NCBI RefSeq assembly: GCF_035222485.1
Contig: NC_085925.1
Span: 3,968,001-4,032,000, forward strand
Direction of reading: 5' to 3'
From: Podospora pseudoanserina
Lineage: Eukaryota > Ascomycota > Sordariomycetes > Sordariales > Podosporaceae
DNA length: 64,000 nt
The notes beneath the pieces were generated by a model. It was not told the DNA's origin. It searched no databases and saw nothing but the letters and a program-made list of their open reading frames with translations. This document shows positions 9,898-22,616 of the stretch, one piece after another. The position numbers were made by a program, and so were the translations under genes. Positions within the stretch are counted from its first letter, which is position 1. Each line of letters begins with the position of its first letter.

Positions 9898-12495
9898 ATG
9901 AAACCTCAGACACCGGTATTCAACATGAAGGTCGACAACTCGAACATGGAATCTGAAGCTGCATCACCCTCTGCCAAGACTCTTTCTCCAAGCATTCATC
10001 AAGCCTCTAGTCTCGCTTCCTCGGGGTACCACACCAGACAGTCGCCGCATACGTCTGCAAACGATGGTTCCAGAGATCAGAGCGATCTTGCAACAGAATA
10101 CTCTGACACCGAGTCCAGCTCAGGCAGCAGTCTCGTATCATCAGAAGAAGAACACCTCCAGGATAGATCTAGGCGTCCTGTTGAACTTGGAGTTGGACTC
10201 GATACACTAGTCACCAGTGAGCTGGATCGGAAGGGTATCATCGACGAGTCAGACTCTGAGTTGTGGAAGGTGGAAGAGCGGACACCTTCAAGCGGCCGGA
10301 AATCACCCAGAGTCAACTACACAGCTCGTGCACCATTCCGGGGGGACGGTGGCATACCAATAGTAGATCTACACCACAAACCGGCCCATGAAGTCGAACC
10401 GAGCGAGATCACAGATCTTGGTAACGGCCAATACATGCGCGATCCAGATAGGAAATCTCGGTTTCTCCAGCGGCGAAAAAGTCGCAACCATACCAAAGAC
10501 AGGAAGTCGCTCCAAACACAACTTTTTCAGTCTCTCCACCCGCTTGATGACGAAGAGAAAGAGAAAGGGTTCATACCTATTGATCTGTTACCTCTGCTCA
10601 TCACCGAAGAATCTGTCTACAAGGAACTATCAGGTCCCCTCCGAGAGACCCATGATGAGAAAACCATCCGGAGATACGCGCGCAAGATTTGTGCCGAGAC
10701 AACCGAGAATTCTATAGAGGGCGACAAGCCCAAAACAAAGACCATAACGTTTCGTAAAATCTTTGCGATCCTGGTCCTTGTCGAGAAGTCTTCTTCTATC
10801 ACCAAGTTCCTCAAAGAAAACATCAACGACTCGGATTTGCCCTTGGTCAGAGTCAGCAACCCAACGAGACCTGGCGAATACGATTTACGTTGTTCGAGGG
10901 AGCGGGACAAACAGCTCAAGTGTTTCCGAGGGAGCTGGTCGCCTCTACAGATTCGGAATTTCGCATCGTGGCAATTCGTCACTCTGGCCCCTTTTTTCGC
11001 CAAAAGCGAGCTGTACAAGGAAGTCGAGCACTATGTTCTACAAGACGGGATCATCATGCCTTTTCTGACGGACCCGAACAAGCAAGCCATATCCAACGAT
11101 CCCTTTGTCGATAGTCAGCAGGAAGAGCTGTTGGGTGGTGGAGGTCGGGTGTTCAGGGCCATCCTTCACCCTGATCATCATAGCTTTCACAAGAGTTTCA
11201 AGGTCGGTACATAATCCCGGATCAAATGTACGCAGATAAGAGTGGGTTACAGCGGGTCCTAATAAAACACTGCAGTGTCCTCGAGAACCATCATGCATCT
11301 GCACCTTCGCCATCAAGCGTCTCCATTCCCAAAATAAAGATCACTTCAAAAGAGAAGTTGACATGCTGAAGAAGTTCAGCAACTTTGCACACCCACATCT
11401 CATATCCCTACTAGCCACCTATGAACAGCGAAACAGTTTCTTCCTGATCTTCCCCTGCGCCAAATCCGACCTACTTTCTTACTGGGAAAAGTTCGAGGCC
11501 AGCCCAAAAATGGACCACGGCACTGTGAAATGGGTGGCACATCAGTGCAAAGGAATTGCAAGCGGTGTGTTGAAGATTCACGAGTATTCAAGCACCAACT
11601 CAAAGCTGGGCAACACCCTGAAGCCAGGTCCACGGGAACCATTTGGCCATCATGGGGACATCAAGCCACAGAATGTGCTGGTCTTTTTAGACAATGCTCA
11701 AGATGGCCCAACTCAGAATCATTGTTCCACATGGAAGAGTCGAGGTACCCTCAAGCTCACAGACTTTGGCCTGGCTTCCACATCTTCTCATCGCACCATA
11801 TCCCGAAAGCCACTCTCTCATGTCGGAATGACCTACAACTATCGAGCACCCGAGTGCGATCTTCCTTCCAACCAAGATCCAAAAGGCCGCCAGTACGATA
11901 TGTGGACGCTTGGATGTTTGTACCTAGAGTTTGTCACTTGGCTCATGGGAGGGAAAAAGCTCCTCGACGAATTCACACAGCTTAGAGCAGGGCCCTTTAG
12001 CGCTGAAAGTCTGAAGCACAGAACAAAACTGGACATCTTGTACGGTGGTGGTCTCATTCCACCTGAGATCACCAGCGATGCCTTCTTCATGATCGAGGAG
12101 GACCACAGCATGGAAGGGCAGAAAAGAGGGGGTCTCAAGGGAATAGTCAAGCCGGCTGTCACCGAGGTATGTCTTGTCCCCTTTACCATATTCCCACATT
12201 AACACATTGACACATTGACACATTGACACATTTTCCCATCTCCTCTCACATTCCCCATTCAAAGACCAGTTCCCAATACCATTTCTAGTTCATCAAGAGA
12301 CTACACGCCGACCCAGCATGCACCGGGTTTTTGCATGATTTCTTGGATATGATACAAGATGGACTACTGGTCGTCAAGCAGTGCGACCCAGGGAAGCTGG
12401 ACAGGTACGAGATTCAGCAGGTCTACGGCAAGCTCAGCAAGATGGAGCAGGAGTGTGAGAAGTGGGAGTACAGCTGCGGACCAGCGTCGAGGTGA
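9898..12495 (+). CDS. Protein kinase-domain protein, relative of the divergent kinase-HET gene
   Basis: Exons 9898-11202, 11276-12166 and 12289-12495 are all phase 0 and encode 800 residues. The first ATG in a good context (CCCACCATG) is at 9898, since the more upstream frame opens only at TTG. Residues 1-230 are Ser/Thr/acidic-rich and probably disordered. A middle region (about 230-400) resembles the pre-kinase region of the neighbouring gene (the ...FVTLAPF... and ...DGIIMPFL... stretches). The kinase domain has a GGGGRVF loop (about 420), FAIK (Lys at about 449), HGDIKPQN, TDFGLA, YRAPE and DMWTLGC, so it looks catalytically complete. The short last exon ends in a charged helix. Fungal genes of this kind often sit beside HET/NLR-type genes. 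A signalling role in non-self response is inference. The second intron contains a small tandem repeat. Confidence 0.85.
12202..12233 (+). repeat. Short tandem repeat (unit ACACATTG) inside a kinase intron
   Basis: Three full copies and one partial copy of an 8-nt unit lie in the 122-nt second intron of the rightward kinase gene. Each copy contains TTGAC, a weak branch-site look-alike. Confidence 0.8.
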
Positions 12496-12647
12496 TGGGG
12501 GGCAAATCAGCAAGTGCAAAGGATCAATGGATAATAACATTTATCTGATAATAATCATTCTTTCCAACTCATAATCTACCCAAGATCTCGTCGAAAATCC
12601 CAAGAAACGCCTCTATCCATTATCCATCCAGTCACTCCGTACCCCGT

Positions 12648-14294
12648 CTACACTCTGATATGCCCACCGTCAATAATGGCCTTGAGATTAGGCAGAACAC
12701 CAATGCGATCAGAAGAGGGAGTGCGGCTGGCGGTGCCAGAGGTGGTCAGAATAGTCCTGACTCTCGCAGGGCTCAGCTTGCGACCAAGTCTCGCCTGGGC
12801 AATACCCTGAACGGCGGCAGCAGCACCAACAATAATCGGACTAGCCCCGGATGTGCCGCTGAAGCCGGTGGTGTACAGGTTGTTGGCAGTGCCATCGGCG
12901 TTGGTAAAAGTGGTATCGATGTTCTCGCCCCAGCCGTAGACATCAACACGGCTGCCGTGGTTGGAGTAGCCCAGCCGGAAATGGGGAACCGACGCGCTGG
13001 ACGCTCCGACCATGATAGCACCGGACTCGCGGTATTCGCTGGGGAATGCGCGGTTGAAGATGCGCTTGTTGGACAGGTTGCGGTAGACATCCAAGTCATT
13101 CCCGCCGTTGCACGCCGCTTCGACAACGATGATTCCCCTGCCGGTACAGACGAGGATGGCCTCGTGATTCGCGTCAGCCACCGACACGGGCCAGTAGTAT
13201 TGGCCGCCCACGGGGTCGAACTCTTGAGCTTCAAGCAGGAGGATATCACCGCTGGCCATGTTGTTGCAGGCGTCCAAGATGGTCGCAGCCGTATTGTACG
13301 AGCCATCGGGACGAGACTGAGAGATCACTCGGCCCTTGGCGGCGGGGACGATGCCGACACCACCGATTTGGTTGTCTGCCATGAGCATCTGGCCCAGGAC
13401 GGCAGTGCCGTGGTCGGGATAGTCCCTGTTGCGGCCAGAAATGAGGGTGATGTTGGCAGCACGAAGGTCTTCGTGGTTGAGGTTCCTATTCAGAGAGTCA
13501 GTCAAGTGGTCTATCATAGAGGGGCTGAAGCAACATACCATCCCTGCTCCATGTCAACGATACCAACTCTGGCACCGTCACCACCAGTGATTGTCCAAGC
13601 GTAGCGGGCATTGATACCCTGAGGGGCAGCGTTCAAATACCCCTGATTTCCGCTGCGAGGGTCATCATTAGGATTAACAGCAGGAGGTGGACCTTGCTGC
13701 AAAGCGTGGACACTGGCAACAGTGTCAAGCTTGTTCAGTCGGTGAATAAGTTCCAGCGTCAGCTTGGAGAGTGCAGGGGGCGCCTCCTTGCCGGATTTGG
13801 AGCTGGCGGTGGAGACAGCGCTCAGTCCAAGATCGTCAATGTCGATCTGAAACCACTCCTCGAAGCTTGGGATCTGGACACCATCCACGTCGAGACGCTT
13901 CCGAAGAGCCGCGCTGGGACGATGCTCCTGAGGAACAAGGGGCGCGACGTTGGGTGTGAGCCTACGTCTGTGGCGGCCAGTGTTGAGGCCATCAATCAGA
14001 CTCTCAACCCCTGAAACCAAGCTGGCGATGAACTCGGGGTCCTCCAGCTGCTTCTTCAAGCCCTCTGGTGTGAGCTTCAGGGCAAGTCTGGGGGCGTTGG
14101 AGGCCAGAGAAGAAAGAGTGGATGTGACAGCTTCGACGGATTCTGCAAATTATCAGTGTTTGAGCATTATATAGGTCATTGACAACCTAGGGAGACTTAC
14201 CCTTTGAACCCAGGTCAAGAGCGTAACCTGAGGCGAGTTGCGCTGTCGCCAACAGACCGGCCCCGAGCCACGCCTTCAACCTTGAGACAGACAT
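12648..14294 (-). CDS. Secreted subtilisin-like serine protease (S8 family)
   Basis: Exons 14294-14201, 14142-13539 and 13485-12648 encode 511 residues. Both introns are GT-AG and their phases close exactly. The N-terminus is a signal peptide (MSVSRLKAWLGAGLLATAQL, cleavage near ASG). A pro-region of about 190 residues follows, then the peptidase domain. The catalytic triad is visible: Asp228 in GIVDMEQGW, His258 in PDHGTAVLG and Ser445 in SGTSGASP (family consensus GTSMASP). The enzyme should cleave proteins outside the cell, after removal of the pro-region. It has no transmembrane or GPI tail. It lies tail-to-tail with the rightward kinase gene. Confidence 0.92.
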
Positions 14295-15500
14295 TGTGAC
14301 TCTGTGAGCTCGAGTGACCTTGAAGACTATGGGTGGTTGAGTCTGAACTTTGAAGATTGAGAAGCCAGATGGGGAGATAGGTAATGCAGATCAGTTGTGG
14401 GAATCTTGATAACTTATATGCCCATCTACATCTTTCATAGACTAGGTACCCAAGTTAGTCGACCCATACCAAGCACTTTGTGTGGAACGACCAGGCGCGA
14501 TTACTTCGCCTAGGTGGACATGATATTATGGCATCCTTCCAGGCTGCGTATAACATGCGATTGGTCGGGACATGGGTGCCAACCCCTGACGCTTTAACAT
14601 GTCAACCAAATTTGACCACCTCGCCACAGTTCTTCTGGTACGTTGGTGTTCACCATGCATTGCCCACAACCAGGAAAACACAAAAGGTCCTCGTGGATCA
14701 GACGCGTCCAGGGCTCCTGAATTTGATCCAAGTCCGAAAACTCGGACAGACATGTTCCCGGGGCCGGGGGGGGGGCCACTCGGTCATCAGCCCTGCAACC
14801 GCGCCACAAACCAGCTCCTGCGGACCTTAAGTTCCAGCCCAGGCTCTTTGCCCTGGGCGGGCGGTCCCTAGTTCTTTCATCGGTGAGGACACGCACAAGC
14901 AAATAGTCCCACCCCACCAAGCCCAAACTGGGCTAATGCTGACCCTTGGCGAATGCTTATGCTCAGGGGTTGAGTCTAGGGGCGTTCGGCCCGAGCTTTC
15001 TAGATGGTGAGTCTATGAAGTTCTATACGAGCAAGAGATGTCTGATATGACTGACCCGGGTTATCGGTTCCTGGGTTTAGACATTGGCACGTGGGGGGCA
15101 CACCTTCCTTCCCTGTGTTTTACGTATCATCGTCCCATGTTTGTAGCCATCTTGAGGACCAATAGGGGGCTTGTGCGTCGGTTGCGTAGTAATGAGCAAG
15201 GGCAAAAGCATCCCATGGCTTCCTTCTACCCACGGTGTATGGCTGACTGCTTACAAGCAACCCATGATGAGGGTGTTCAGAACAGGTCAGCTGGCAGCAA
15301 TGAAGAAGGCTTACATCTTGCGCACATCACCTGAAGGAACACCATTAGCTGGGATATCAGTCTATGTTTAGCATTTGGTTTGATAATGACATTCGAGCAG
15401 GAAAAAGCTGCCTGTTTAGGACATTGCTAGGTGCCATGAAAAACCTGAAAGGCAAGACTTCAATCTGAATCCCCCCGTCCTGTTCTGACTCATTGCTCCA
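14295..15500. other. Intergenic region
   Basis: About 1.2 kb between the start of the protease gene and the end of the AAA ATPase gene. It holds only short overlapping frames and a G-run near 14767. No gene, tRNA or repeat could be supported. Confidence 0.5.
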
Positions 15501-17811
15501 TCAAATCTGCAGTCCTTCCGTAATACGCATCACGTTCCTGATATCCTCGAAGGTGATACCTCTATCATATCTCTTGGCCATCATCCTTGCAGTCTTGGTG
15601 ATGTTCTTGATCCTGCGGCCGTTTGTCTCGATCGACGCTAGCGTGTCAAACTCCTCATCCGTGACCGTGGAGGCGAATTCTCCCTCCTCCATACCCAGGA
15701 ACGTCTTCCAGATGGCGAGACGTGATGACAGGTCCAGGGCAGGGTAGTTTATGGTGAGGTGGATGCGCGAGTAGATGGCCGGGTCCAGAACACGTTCTCT
15801 GTTGGTGGTGAGGAACAGCAGAGAAGGGTAGTACTCCAGCTCACGGAGGAAGCGAGCCACGAGCCGGTTTCGTTCCGGGGAGTCGTCACTCCTCTTCTCA
15901 AGATACATGTCACACTCATCGATTAGGAGCACGGCCTTCCACTTGGCGGCAAGCGAGAAGGTCTTGGTCAGCTCATCGTCATCGCGGCTGCTGACGGGTG
16001 AGCGTGACCGGGAATCGCGCCGACGCCTCTCGGGCATACGATCCTGTTCGTCTTTCAGGAGGTCCGACAACTCCATCTTGACCAGCGGCGCATGAATCTT
16101 TTCAGCAACTGAGGCACACAAGTTAGCTTCTAATCATTTACAAACACAAGCGCTCGAGGTAAACTGCGGTACATACCAGACTCTGCCGTCATTGTTTTGC
16201 CCACACCTGGATCACCGGCCAGCAACATGACAAGACCACCGCCCTTGCCGTTGATGACATCGTCAAAGGCCTCTCCGTCCTTGAGCTGATTCTCGACAAA
16301 GGACAGAATGAGATCTTTGTAACCGTTCGGGAGCACAAGGCTATCAAAGGGCTTGGTGTTCTTCTCGACGTCGATGATGCGATCCACCTCGAAGTCATCT
16401 GTTTGCCGTCGTCAGTAAGTTGGCTTGATAAGAAAGTCAACAAAAGCTTACCCCATTTTCTCTCCTTGAGGCAATAGCCATGCATGTAAGAAGACAAAAG
16501 CAACAGCTCGAGCTCATCGAGGACCTGCTTCTTGTTCTTGTCGCCATCTTCTGTCCCTGTCGCCATAGGATCGTCCTCGACAACTAGAGGTCGTGGAGGA
16601 GGTCTGGCGTACGGCTCGTCGTACGGTGCGTCGTGGTCGTGCACTGGAATTGGTTGCCGGTATCGAGGCCTCAGCGGGTTGTCCTCAAGAGGACGGTGAC
16701 CACCGGGCGGGGCAGCATCAACCGGAGCTTGCGTAATCAGCTCAGTGTAAAGCTGCGGCTTGTTCACCTCGCTCAGGTGTCTGGTAAAGGTTCTTCTGGG
16801 GCAGTTCCGGGAATCCAACATGATGCGATTGGTGTGTTGTTTCCGCTCTGACTCGCTCATCTCATCTGCCTTCTCAGGGAGATATGCCTTGTAGGTGATG
16901 CCAGCGAGCTCGTGATGTCTCTTTCCCCTTTCGAGGCATCGGGCTTTGATTGCGGCCGCATCCTCGAGGTACTTTACCGGAACGACTCGCATGTCCGCAA
17001 TCTTTCTTGTGCCCTTGAAGCTAGAGAGACTGATGTTGTCATTCGTGGCGCCAAAGCTAGACCCATTCCATGAAGTGCCTGTGCAGAAGAGGTGGTATCG
17101 TGGATGGCGTTGGTAGCGCTCGGGGTCATCGTGAGGGGCTTCCACCTCGGTGACGATGAAGAAGTCACCCAGGTTTGACTGCCTGGTGATACGCGGAGTC
17201 TCGTACACGAGCTCGCCTGGAGGGAAAATGGTCCACAGGTGCTTGAAAGTGATGATGCCGTGGCTGACGAGCTCGTCCTTGACTGCAAACGCCTCGGCCA
17301 GGTCGGCCCTGACAAGGGACCTCAGCTGGATCAGAATGGTCTTGACAACCTCACTCTCTTCCTTGTCGATGGCGGCGTTGAACCTGTCCCAGCGCCAGAA
17401 GAATGGGCGGAACGGTGCCTTGAAGATCAAGAACTTGACCTCTTTCACGAGGTTATCGTATCCCTCAAACACGTCGAATAGCACCTCCCGGACTTGTGGA
17501 TGGCGGATCTCAATTGAGTGGAGTTCAATCCGCTTCTTGTTGCCGTTCATGGTGGCTAGAACACGGCGGCGGACAATGAGAGGATAGGTGCAGTCCTCGT
17601 TGTCTTGGTCGACTTCCACGTCAGGGGGCATCTCGTGGACCCAGTTCAGGCAACATTGGCACTTTTTGGGGCCTTCGTAGAGATCCTGAACCAGCCTTTG
17701 GCGATCCTCGGTGCCAGCATGGAGGTCATCTTCGATGCGGATGGCATCAGCCAAACGCTCGATGATGGAGTACGACTCATCGTCGTCTTGGAGCGGCTTG
17801 TCACTCGGCAT
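15501..17811 (-). CDS. AAA-family ATPase with long fungal N-terminal region
   Basis: Exons 17811-16452, 16398-16177 and 16108-15501 encode 729 residues, with phases closing at both introns. The N-terminal ~450 residues are the DUF7025-like region usual in this fungal family, ending in a proline-rich stretch and a helical LDELELLLLSSYMHG segment. The single AAA module has Walker A GDPGVGKT (about 515-522), Walker B LLIDECD (about 587-593), a sensor-1 LFLTTNR and an SRIHL/NYP segment before the small C-terminal subdomain. An Arg/Ser-rich insert sits between Walker A and Walker B. The protein lacks a signal peptide and transmembrane helix, so a cytosolic remodelling ATPase is likely. The substrate is unknown. 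Such genes are expanded in filamentous ascomycetes. Confidence 0.9.
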
Positions 17812-18528
17812 GGTTGTTGGATCTGTGGCTTTGTGTCGGTTTCAAAAGAAGAGAAAGGATGAGTGATGGGGAACTTGGATGTTGGATGAGATGGATCATC
17901 TTGATATACCCCGCGGTTGCTCAGAGTGTTGGCATCTGAGGCAGGCTGTGAGACCGTCCTGCCTGGCGTTGCCTGGCTGCGCATGCGGGGACATGCAATA
18001 TGCACTCCATCGGAGAGCGAGTCGATGCGTCGATTGGTCTCGTTCAGGCGGCACTGCCCCCAACAGCCTGCTGCACAGCAGTGAATAAATGTCCAATAGC
18101 CGTCATCCTGGCTCGGACTTTGGCTTGAGGACAATTGGTTCAATGTCAAGTGCATCATCATGAGGACAGGAAACCACCGACGCAAAAGGGGACTGTTCTA
18201 TCAACCCTAACCCCCCTGACCCCTGAACCCCTGACTGGCACAGCATTGTGCTAGATTTTTTGTTGTTTTGACAGTCCCCAAGCGCCTTGAGCTTTGGTGG
18301 AGGATTCTGCATGCATAAGTCTGATCTACAAGAGCTGTCACAGCTGGACTGGTGTTGGTTCCAAGACTCGGCTCCGCGTCGCCATTGATTGGTTACCATC
18401 GATCCAGTGATAGCAACCAAGGCGCTTCCCAAAGACATAAAAAGCACTGAGTGGCTGCTTCGAGAGGGAAGAACATCAAACATATGCTCCGCCATTTCCA
18501 AGCTACATTATTTATTCCTGTCCTCAAC
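17812..18528. other. Intergenic region, divergent promoters
   Basis: Lies between the divergently transcribed AAA ATPase and the small membrane-protein gene. No other gene is seen. Confidence 0.5.
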
Positions 18529-18915
18529 ATGCCCACACTGCTCTCTCGAGGCAGAGCTTCAGCGACCGCCGACGCGATAGGGGGGTCCGTCGAACTTGCA
18601 GCCGCAATCGGGATTCCCCTTGCCATCGTCTTCTTCATCGCAGTCATTCTCGCCATTTATTCATCAAAACCAAGCAACAAGGAAAAGGAGCCAGAGGTAC
18701 GGGAAGTCAGCGGCGAGAGTTTATACGATCGATTAGCAAGGGAACGGACATGGCAAACTTCCGGAAGAGACGACAGCTCATATGATGGGTACAGGCAGGT
18801 TCAGATGGGGGACGGGAGAAGTATGGAAGCAGAATCAGAAGTCCTGCTAACGGCACCGCAACCGAGACGGCCTAGGAGTAGTGATCGCGGAGGCGGTGAT
18901 GATTATAGGGTATGA
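18529..18915 (+). CDS. Small single-pass membrane protein, hypothetical
   Basis: A 128-residue frame from an ATG in the context CAACATGCC. A 22-residue hydrophobic helix (about residues 20-45, ...AAAIGIPLAIVFFIAVILAIY) is followed by a polar, charged tail with SLYDRLARER and an Arg/Pro-rich end. An in-frame ATG at 18484 would add 15 residues, so the start is uncertain. The short N-terminus and one central helix suggest a membrane-anchored protein with a cytosolic tail. No family is recognised. Confidence 0.6.
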   Translation: MPTLLSRGRASATADAIGGSVELAAAIGIPLAIVFFIAVILAIYSSKPSNKEKEPEVREVSGESLYDRLARERTWQTSGRDDSSYDGYRQVQMGDGRSMEAESEVLLTAPQPRRPRSSDRGGGDDYRV

Positions 18916-19367
18916 GATGCTGGGAATTTGCGGATTGTGGAGAGTAACATATTATGCGAAATAGAGCTACCTGACCTGACCTGAATCGTGGAATAAATGG
19001 GTTGTAACTGCAAATTTCACGACTATTGAACACCACACCAAGCACAGTTCTTTTTCCCGTTACACAGGGGTGTCGCAACCTAAAGCGAGTATCGGACTCG
19101 TCGTGTTTAGCCTGGATCATCATTTTTGTCATATGCGGTAGACACCCCGACTGGCCAATCCAATACTTCAAAGCAAGTGTAAAGATCTTGGAAACGTAAC
19201 CTTTGTGCGGAGAAATGCGGGTGAAAAGATCTGCACAATTTCTGTGAGACCGTCAACCGTGCACGGCATGTTGAGAGATCATATAATGACAGGAGTGTTC
19301 GATACCCAGAGCAAGCCGGGCCGTCATCTCCCTCAACACTCGATTACCAAGTGAGCATTGTTTCGCC
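18916..19367. other. Intergenic region
   Basis: About 450 bp, the presumed promoter of the FAD oxidase gene. Nothing else recognised. Confidence 0.5.
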
Positions 19368-21410
19368 ATGTCGCTAATCAAGATTCTGGGAGTTCTTCTT
19401 ACCTTTAATTTCTCGGTACAAGCCACCAGGCATTCCCATCCTCTTTTTGCTTGGGAGACAACACCTTTGGACCCCATTAATTTGGCGAGACTTGTCCAGG
19501 ACACCAATACCTCGCAATATGAACACCTGTTTCCCTGCACAGGCCAAAAAACCCCAGCAACACCTAATCGGCTAAGCCCTGGCACCTGCAAAGTGTTTCC
19601 AGGAGACAATGACTGGCCCTCACCGGAAGCATGGGATGCCTTTGGTAAGGTCCTCGGTGGTGCTCTGATCAAGACGGTCCCAGCTGCGGCAGTCTGCTAC
19701 GCCAATACAGGCCTCTACGATGCGCAGAGGTGCTCCCAGGTTCAAGCAAATTTTAGCAATCCCTATTTCCAGTATGCCTCTGACTCTCTATAAGCTGTAG
19801 TGAAAACACTAACAAGCTCCCCAGTGAGGATGACCCTACCTCTAACTTCTTCCCCAACTTCCAGGGTAGGACCTGTCTTCCAACTTCAGATCCTCGATCC
19901 TCAAACTGCACACACGGCGCATTCCCAGTATACGCAGTGAATGCTACCAATGTGCAGCAAATCCAACTAGCCATCAACTTTGCAAGGAACACAAATATCA
20001 GGCTGGTCATCAAGAACACGGGACATTGCTACCTGGGCAAGTCGACTGGGGCCGGGGCTCTGAGTATCTGGACCCATCACTTGAACGATATTCGGTATTT
20101 TGACGACCTGAAAGTTGATGGCTTTGAGCAAGGTGGCAAAGCACTCAAGATTGCCCCTGGAGCGACGGTGAGGCAAGTTTATGAGGCAGCGGATCGGAAT
20201 GGTGTCAGTGTCCTGGGCGGCATCTGCGAGGTGAGCAGCGTTAACTACCCACAATACATATCTACCCACCAGGTGTCCAACTGCTAACACGTCAAAGAGC
20301 GTCGGTTATGCCGGAGGTTACGTAGCTGGAGGCGGTCACACACCCTTGTCAGGCCTCTACGGCATGGCAGCCGATCATGTTCTCGCTCTTCAGCTTGTCA
20401 CCGCTGAAGGCCAGTTCACCACTGTCTCCCCAAAACATAATCCTGACCTCTACTGGGCTCTTCGTGGCGGCGGAGCTGGCACATTCGGTGTGGTCACCTC
20501 TGTGATCATCAGAGCTCAACCCAAACTCCCGGTCGTAACCTCCACCTTCTCCATCAGCACCTCTGATACTGTCTCCGCCGAGACATTCTGGAAGGGAATG
20601 CGCGGCTATTTTGAGCTTTTCATCCCCTTTACCGATGCGGGCACGTACTCCTGGTGGGTACTAGTCAATACCAACGGCAACTATGTCTTTAGCATGAGCC
20701 CCTTTTTTGCGCCAAACCACACCATCGAGTCGTTCAACAAGCTCGTCAAGCCATGGTTTGACCAGCTCACAGAACTGGGTATTCCATTCACACCAAACAC
20801 AACCCAACACGATGCCTATCTCCCCGCCTGGGCCTCCACTTGGGGCGAGGATGTCATGTTGAACGCCGCCGGGGGGATGAACATTGCCGGCAACTGGCTA
20901 CTCCCACGCCGGAATTGGGAAAACCGGACCAAATTCGAAGAAACTTTTGCGGTCATCAAGCGGCATAGTGAGAGTGGAAGGATACTGATGGGGTATCACC
21001 AGGCGCCGAGGAACAGAGCCAACGTTGACAACGCCGTGAACAATGCTTGGCGGGAGGCTGTCTGCTTCCTCATCCTGGCGGCAGTGATTGACGCGGAACC
21101 GTTAGCTTTCACCCCCGGTTTGATCGGTGCTGCGTCAAGGGAGTTTAGAGATGAAATCCTGGCGCCATTCAGAGCGGTTGCTCCGGAGAGTGATGGTGGT
21201 GGGGCATACTTGAACGAAGCTCATGTTGATGATCCAAACTGGCGGGAAGCGTTTTATGGAGGTCACTATGAGCGACTGTCAAGTATCAAGCAGAAGTGGG
21301 ATCCTGGGCATGTCTTTTATGCCACGACCGCAGTGGGAAGCGAGAGGTGGGAGGTCCGGGATGGAGATCAAGGGATACAAACACAGAACGGGCGGCTATG
21401 TCGGACTTGA
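19368..21410 (+). CDS. Secreted FAD-linked oxidase (PCMH/BBE type)
   Basis: Exons 19368-19771, 19825-20230 and 20298-21410 encode 640 residues. A signal peptide (MSLIKILGVLLTFNFSVQA) precedes an ascomycete N-terminal extension. The PCMH flavin-binding domain (about 165-330) shows NTGHCYLG, where the His is the usual covalent FAD site, and GGICESVGYAGG, where the Cys is the second attachment site, so bicovalent FAD is expected. The C-terminal BBE segment is seen near WREAFYGGHYERL and the WDPGHVFYA motif. Family members oxidise alcohols, sugars or secondary metabolites with O2. The substrate is not evident. The second intron ends at an AAG (GTCAAAG, 20297), which is the only acceptor that keeps GICE-SVGYAGG in frame. 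Confidence 0.9.
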
Positions 21411-21720
21411 GTACCTCGAGGCAAATGCGTGAGCTTTGTGGACTCGCACTTAGTCTCGGACTCGAGCGGGTTGAGGGCCATCTATTGCTCCGGCGCCAGC
21501 AAGTTACATCGAGTTTAATTTTAATCGGGAGTTGAGTTGTACCATCCCGTGGTGATTCCGCTTCAGGACCCAATCTTTTGCCTAGGTTTCTCCATGTGGT
21601 CCTACTCTTTTCACGTGGTACAGCGGGGAAGTCCACGGGATTTAACGGCCATATGATGAGCGCCCCCGCCACAGGTATTCTCCAATCTTCATCCACCGTC
21701 ACAAACCTACTCTACGCGCC
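21411..21720. other. Intergenic region
   Basis: 310 bp between two rightward genes. No further feature seen. Confidence 0.5.
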
Positions 21721-22179
21721 ATGTCCGTAACACATACCGTTCTCTTCCAGATCAAGGCCGATGCCGATGCTGATGATGTGAAGGCCGTGTGTACTAATTC
21801 CCTTGGCTTGAAAGCCCGTCTGTGCTAACCCTCAGTTGTCACATAGGCTTGCGATCGCTTCATTGCGCTCAAAGACAGCTGCCTCCACCCCACAAGCAAT
21901 ACACCCTATATCAAGACGATCAAAGGTGGTAAGGACAACTCACCAGAGGGGCTCCAGGTGTGTGATGAGCTGAGGTACCTTCCATCCTAAGATATCATGA
22001 TCTTACTGACAGTCAAGCGAAAGAATGGCATCACCCACGGCTTCGTGGTTGAGTTCTCCTCGGCGGAGGACAGAGACTACTACGTCTCGACCGACCCTTC
22101 TCATCAGGATTTTTTGAAGAGAATCGGCGCTTTGGTAGAGAAGGTCATCGTGGTAGACTTTGTTGACGGTCTGTACTAG
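21721..22179 (+). CDS. Stress-responsive alpha/beta barrel (Dabb) protein
   Basis: Three exons, 21721-21786, 21847-21957 and 22018-22179, encode 112 residues, matching the usual ~100-residue Dabb fold. The opening MSVTHTVLFQIKADA and the later THGFVVEFSSAEDRDYYV and DPSHQDFL segments are the family's characteristic first strand and second half. These proteins form small dimeric barrels in the cytosol. Some act in stress response and some as polyketide cyclases or decarboxylases. No cluster genes flank this one. The last intron (GTGTGT, CTGAC) most simply ends in AAG at 22017, because the CAG that overlaps the branch site breaks the frame. Confidence 0.85.
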
Positions 22180-22616
22180 GTATCGACCTGTTGTGTCTTC
22201 TAGGTTGTCAGGCTTTTGGATGGCTTAGCTCCAAAAAGCTTGCGAGTAGAAATTTCACGGTGTAAACTTTTTCTGTGCAAAGCCTAAATCACCACATCAT
22301 CCCTGTGATCATAGTCTTCCAAAGTACCACGGTGCGATATAAGCTTTGTATCCACTTACAGTACTGAGAGGCTTCATGATCTGTCACCACAGCATGCAGT
22401 CATAATGTCGTGGCTGAGATTTGTGCTAAATCTAAAATACCAGTTTGTTTTATCTTCCCCAAAATGCGAGCGTCTTCCAGTTGTCTTGATACGCCAGGTT
22501 CCAGTTACCTTACCTATCATTCTGCCCCAGATCATACTCACCTCTACACGTATCAACGAGCCCACGAGCACCAAGAGCCCACGAACCCACGCGCTCACGA
22601 GACCACAATCACCAAT
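22180..22616. other. Intergenic region
   Basis: About 440 bp between two rightward genes. The frame of the next gene is open upstream of its chosen ATG but starts in non-coding-looking sequence. Confidence 0.45.

Noticed and set aside
12660-13604. 314-residue plus-strand frame opposite the subtilase
   Set aside because: Antisense of the catalytic domain, which itself has the full S8 triad on the minus strand.
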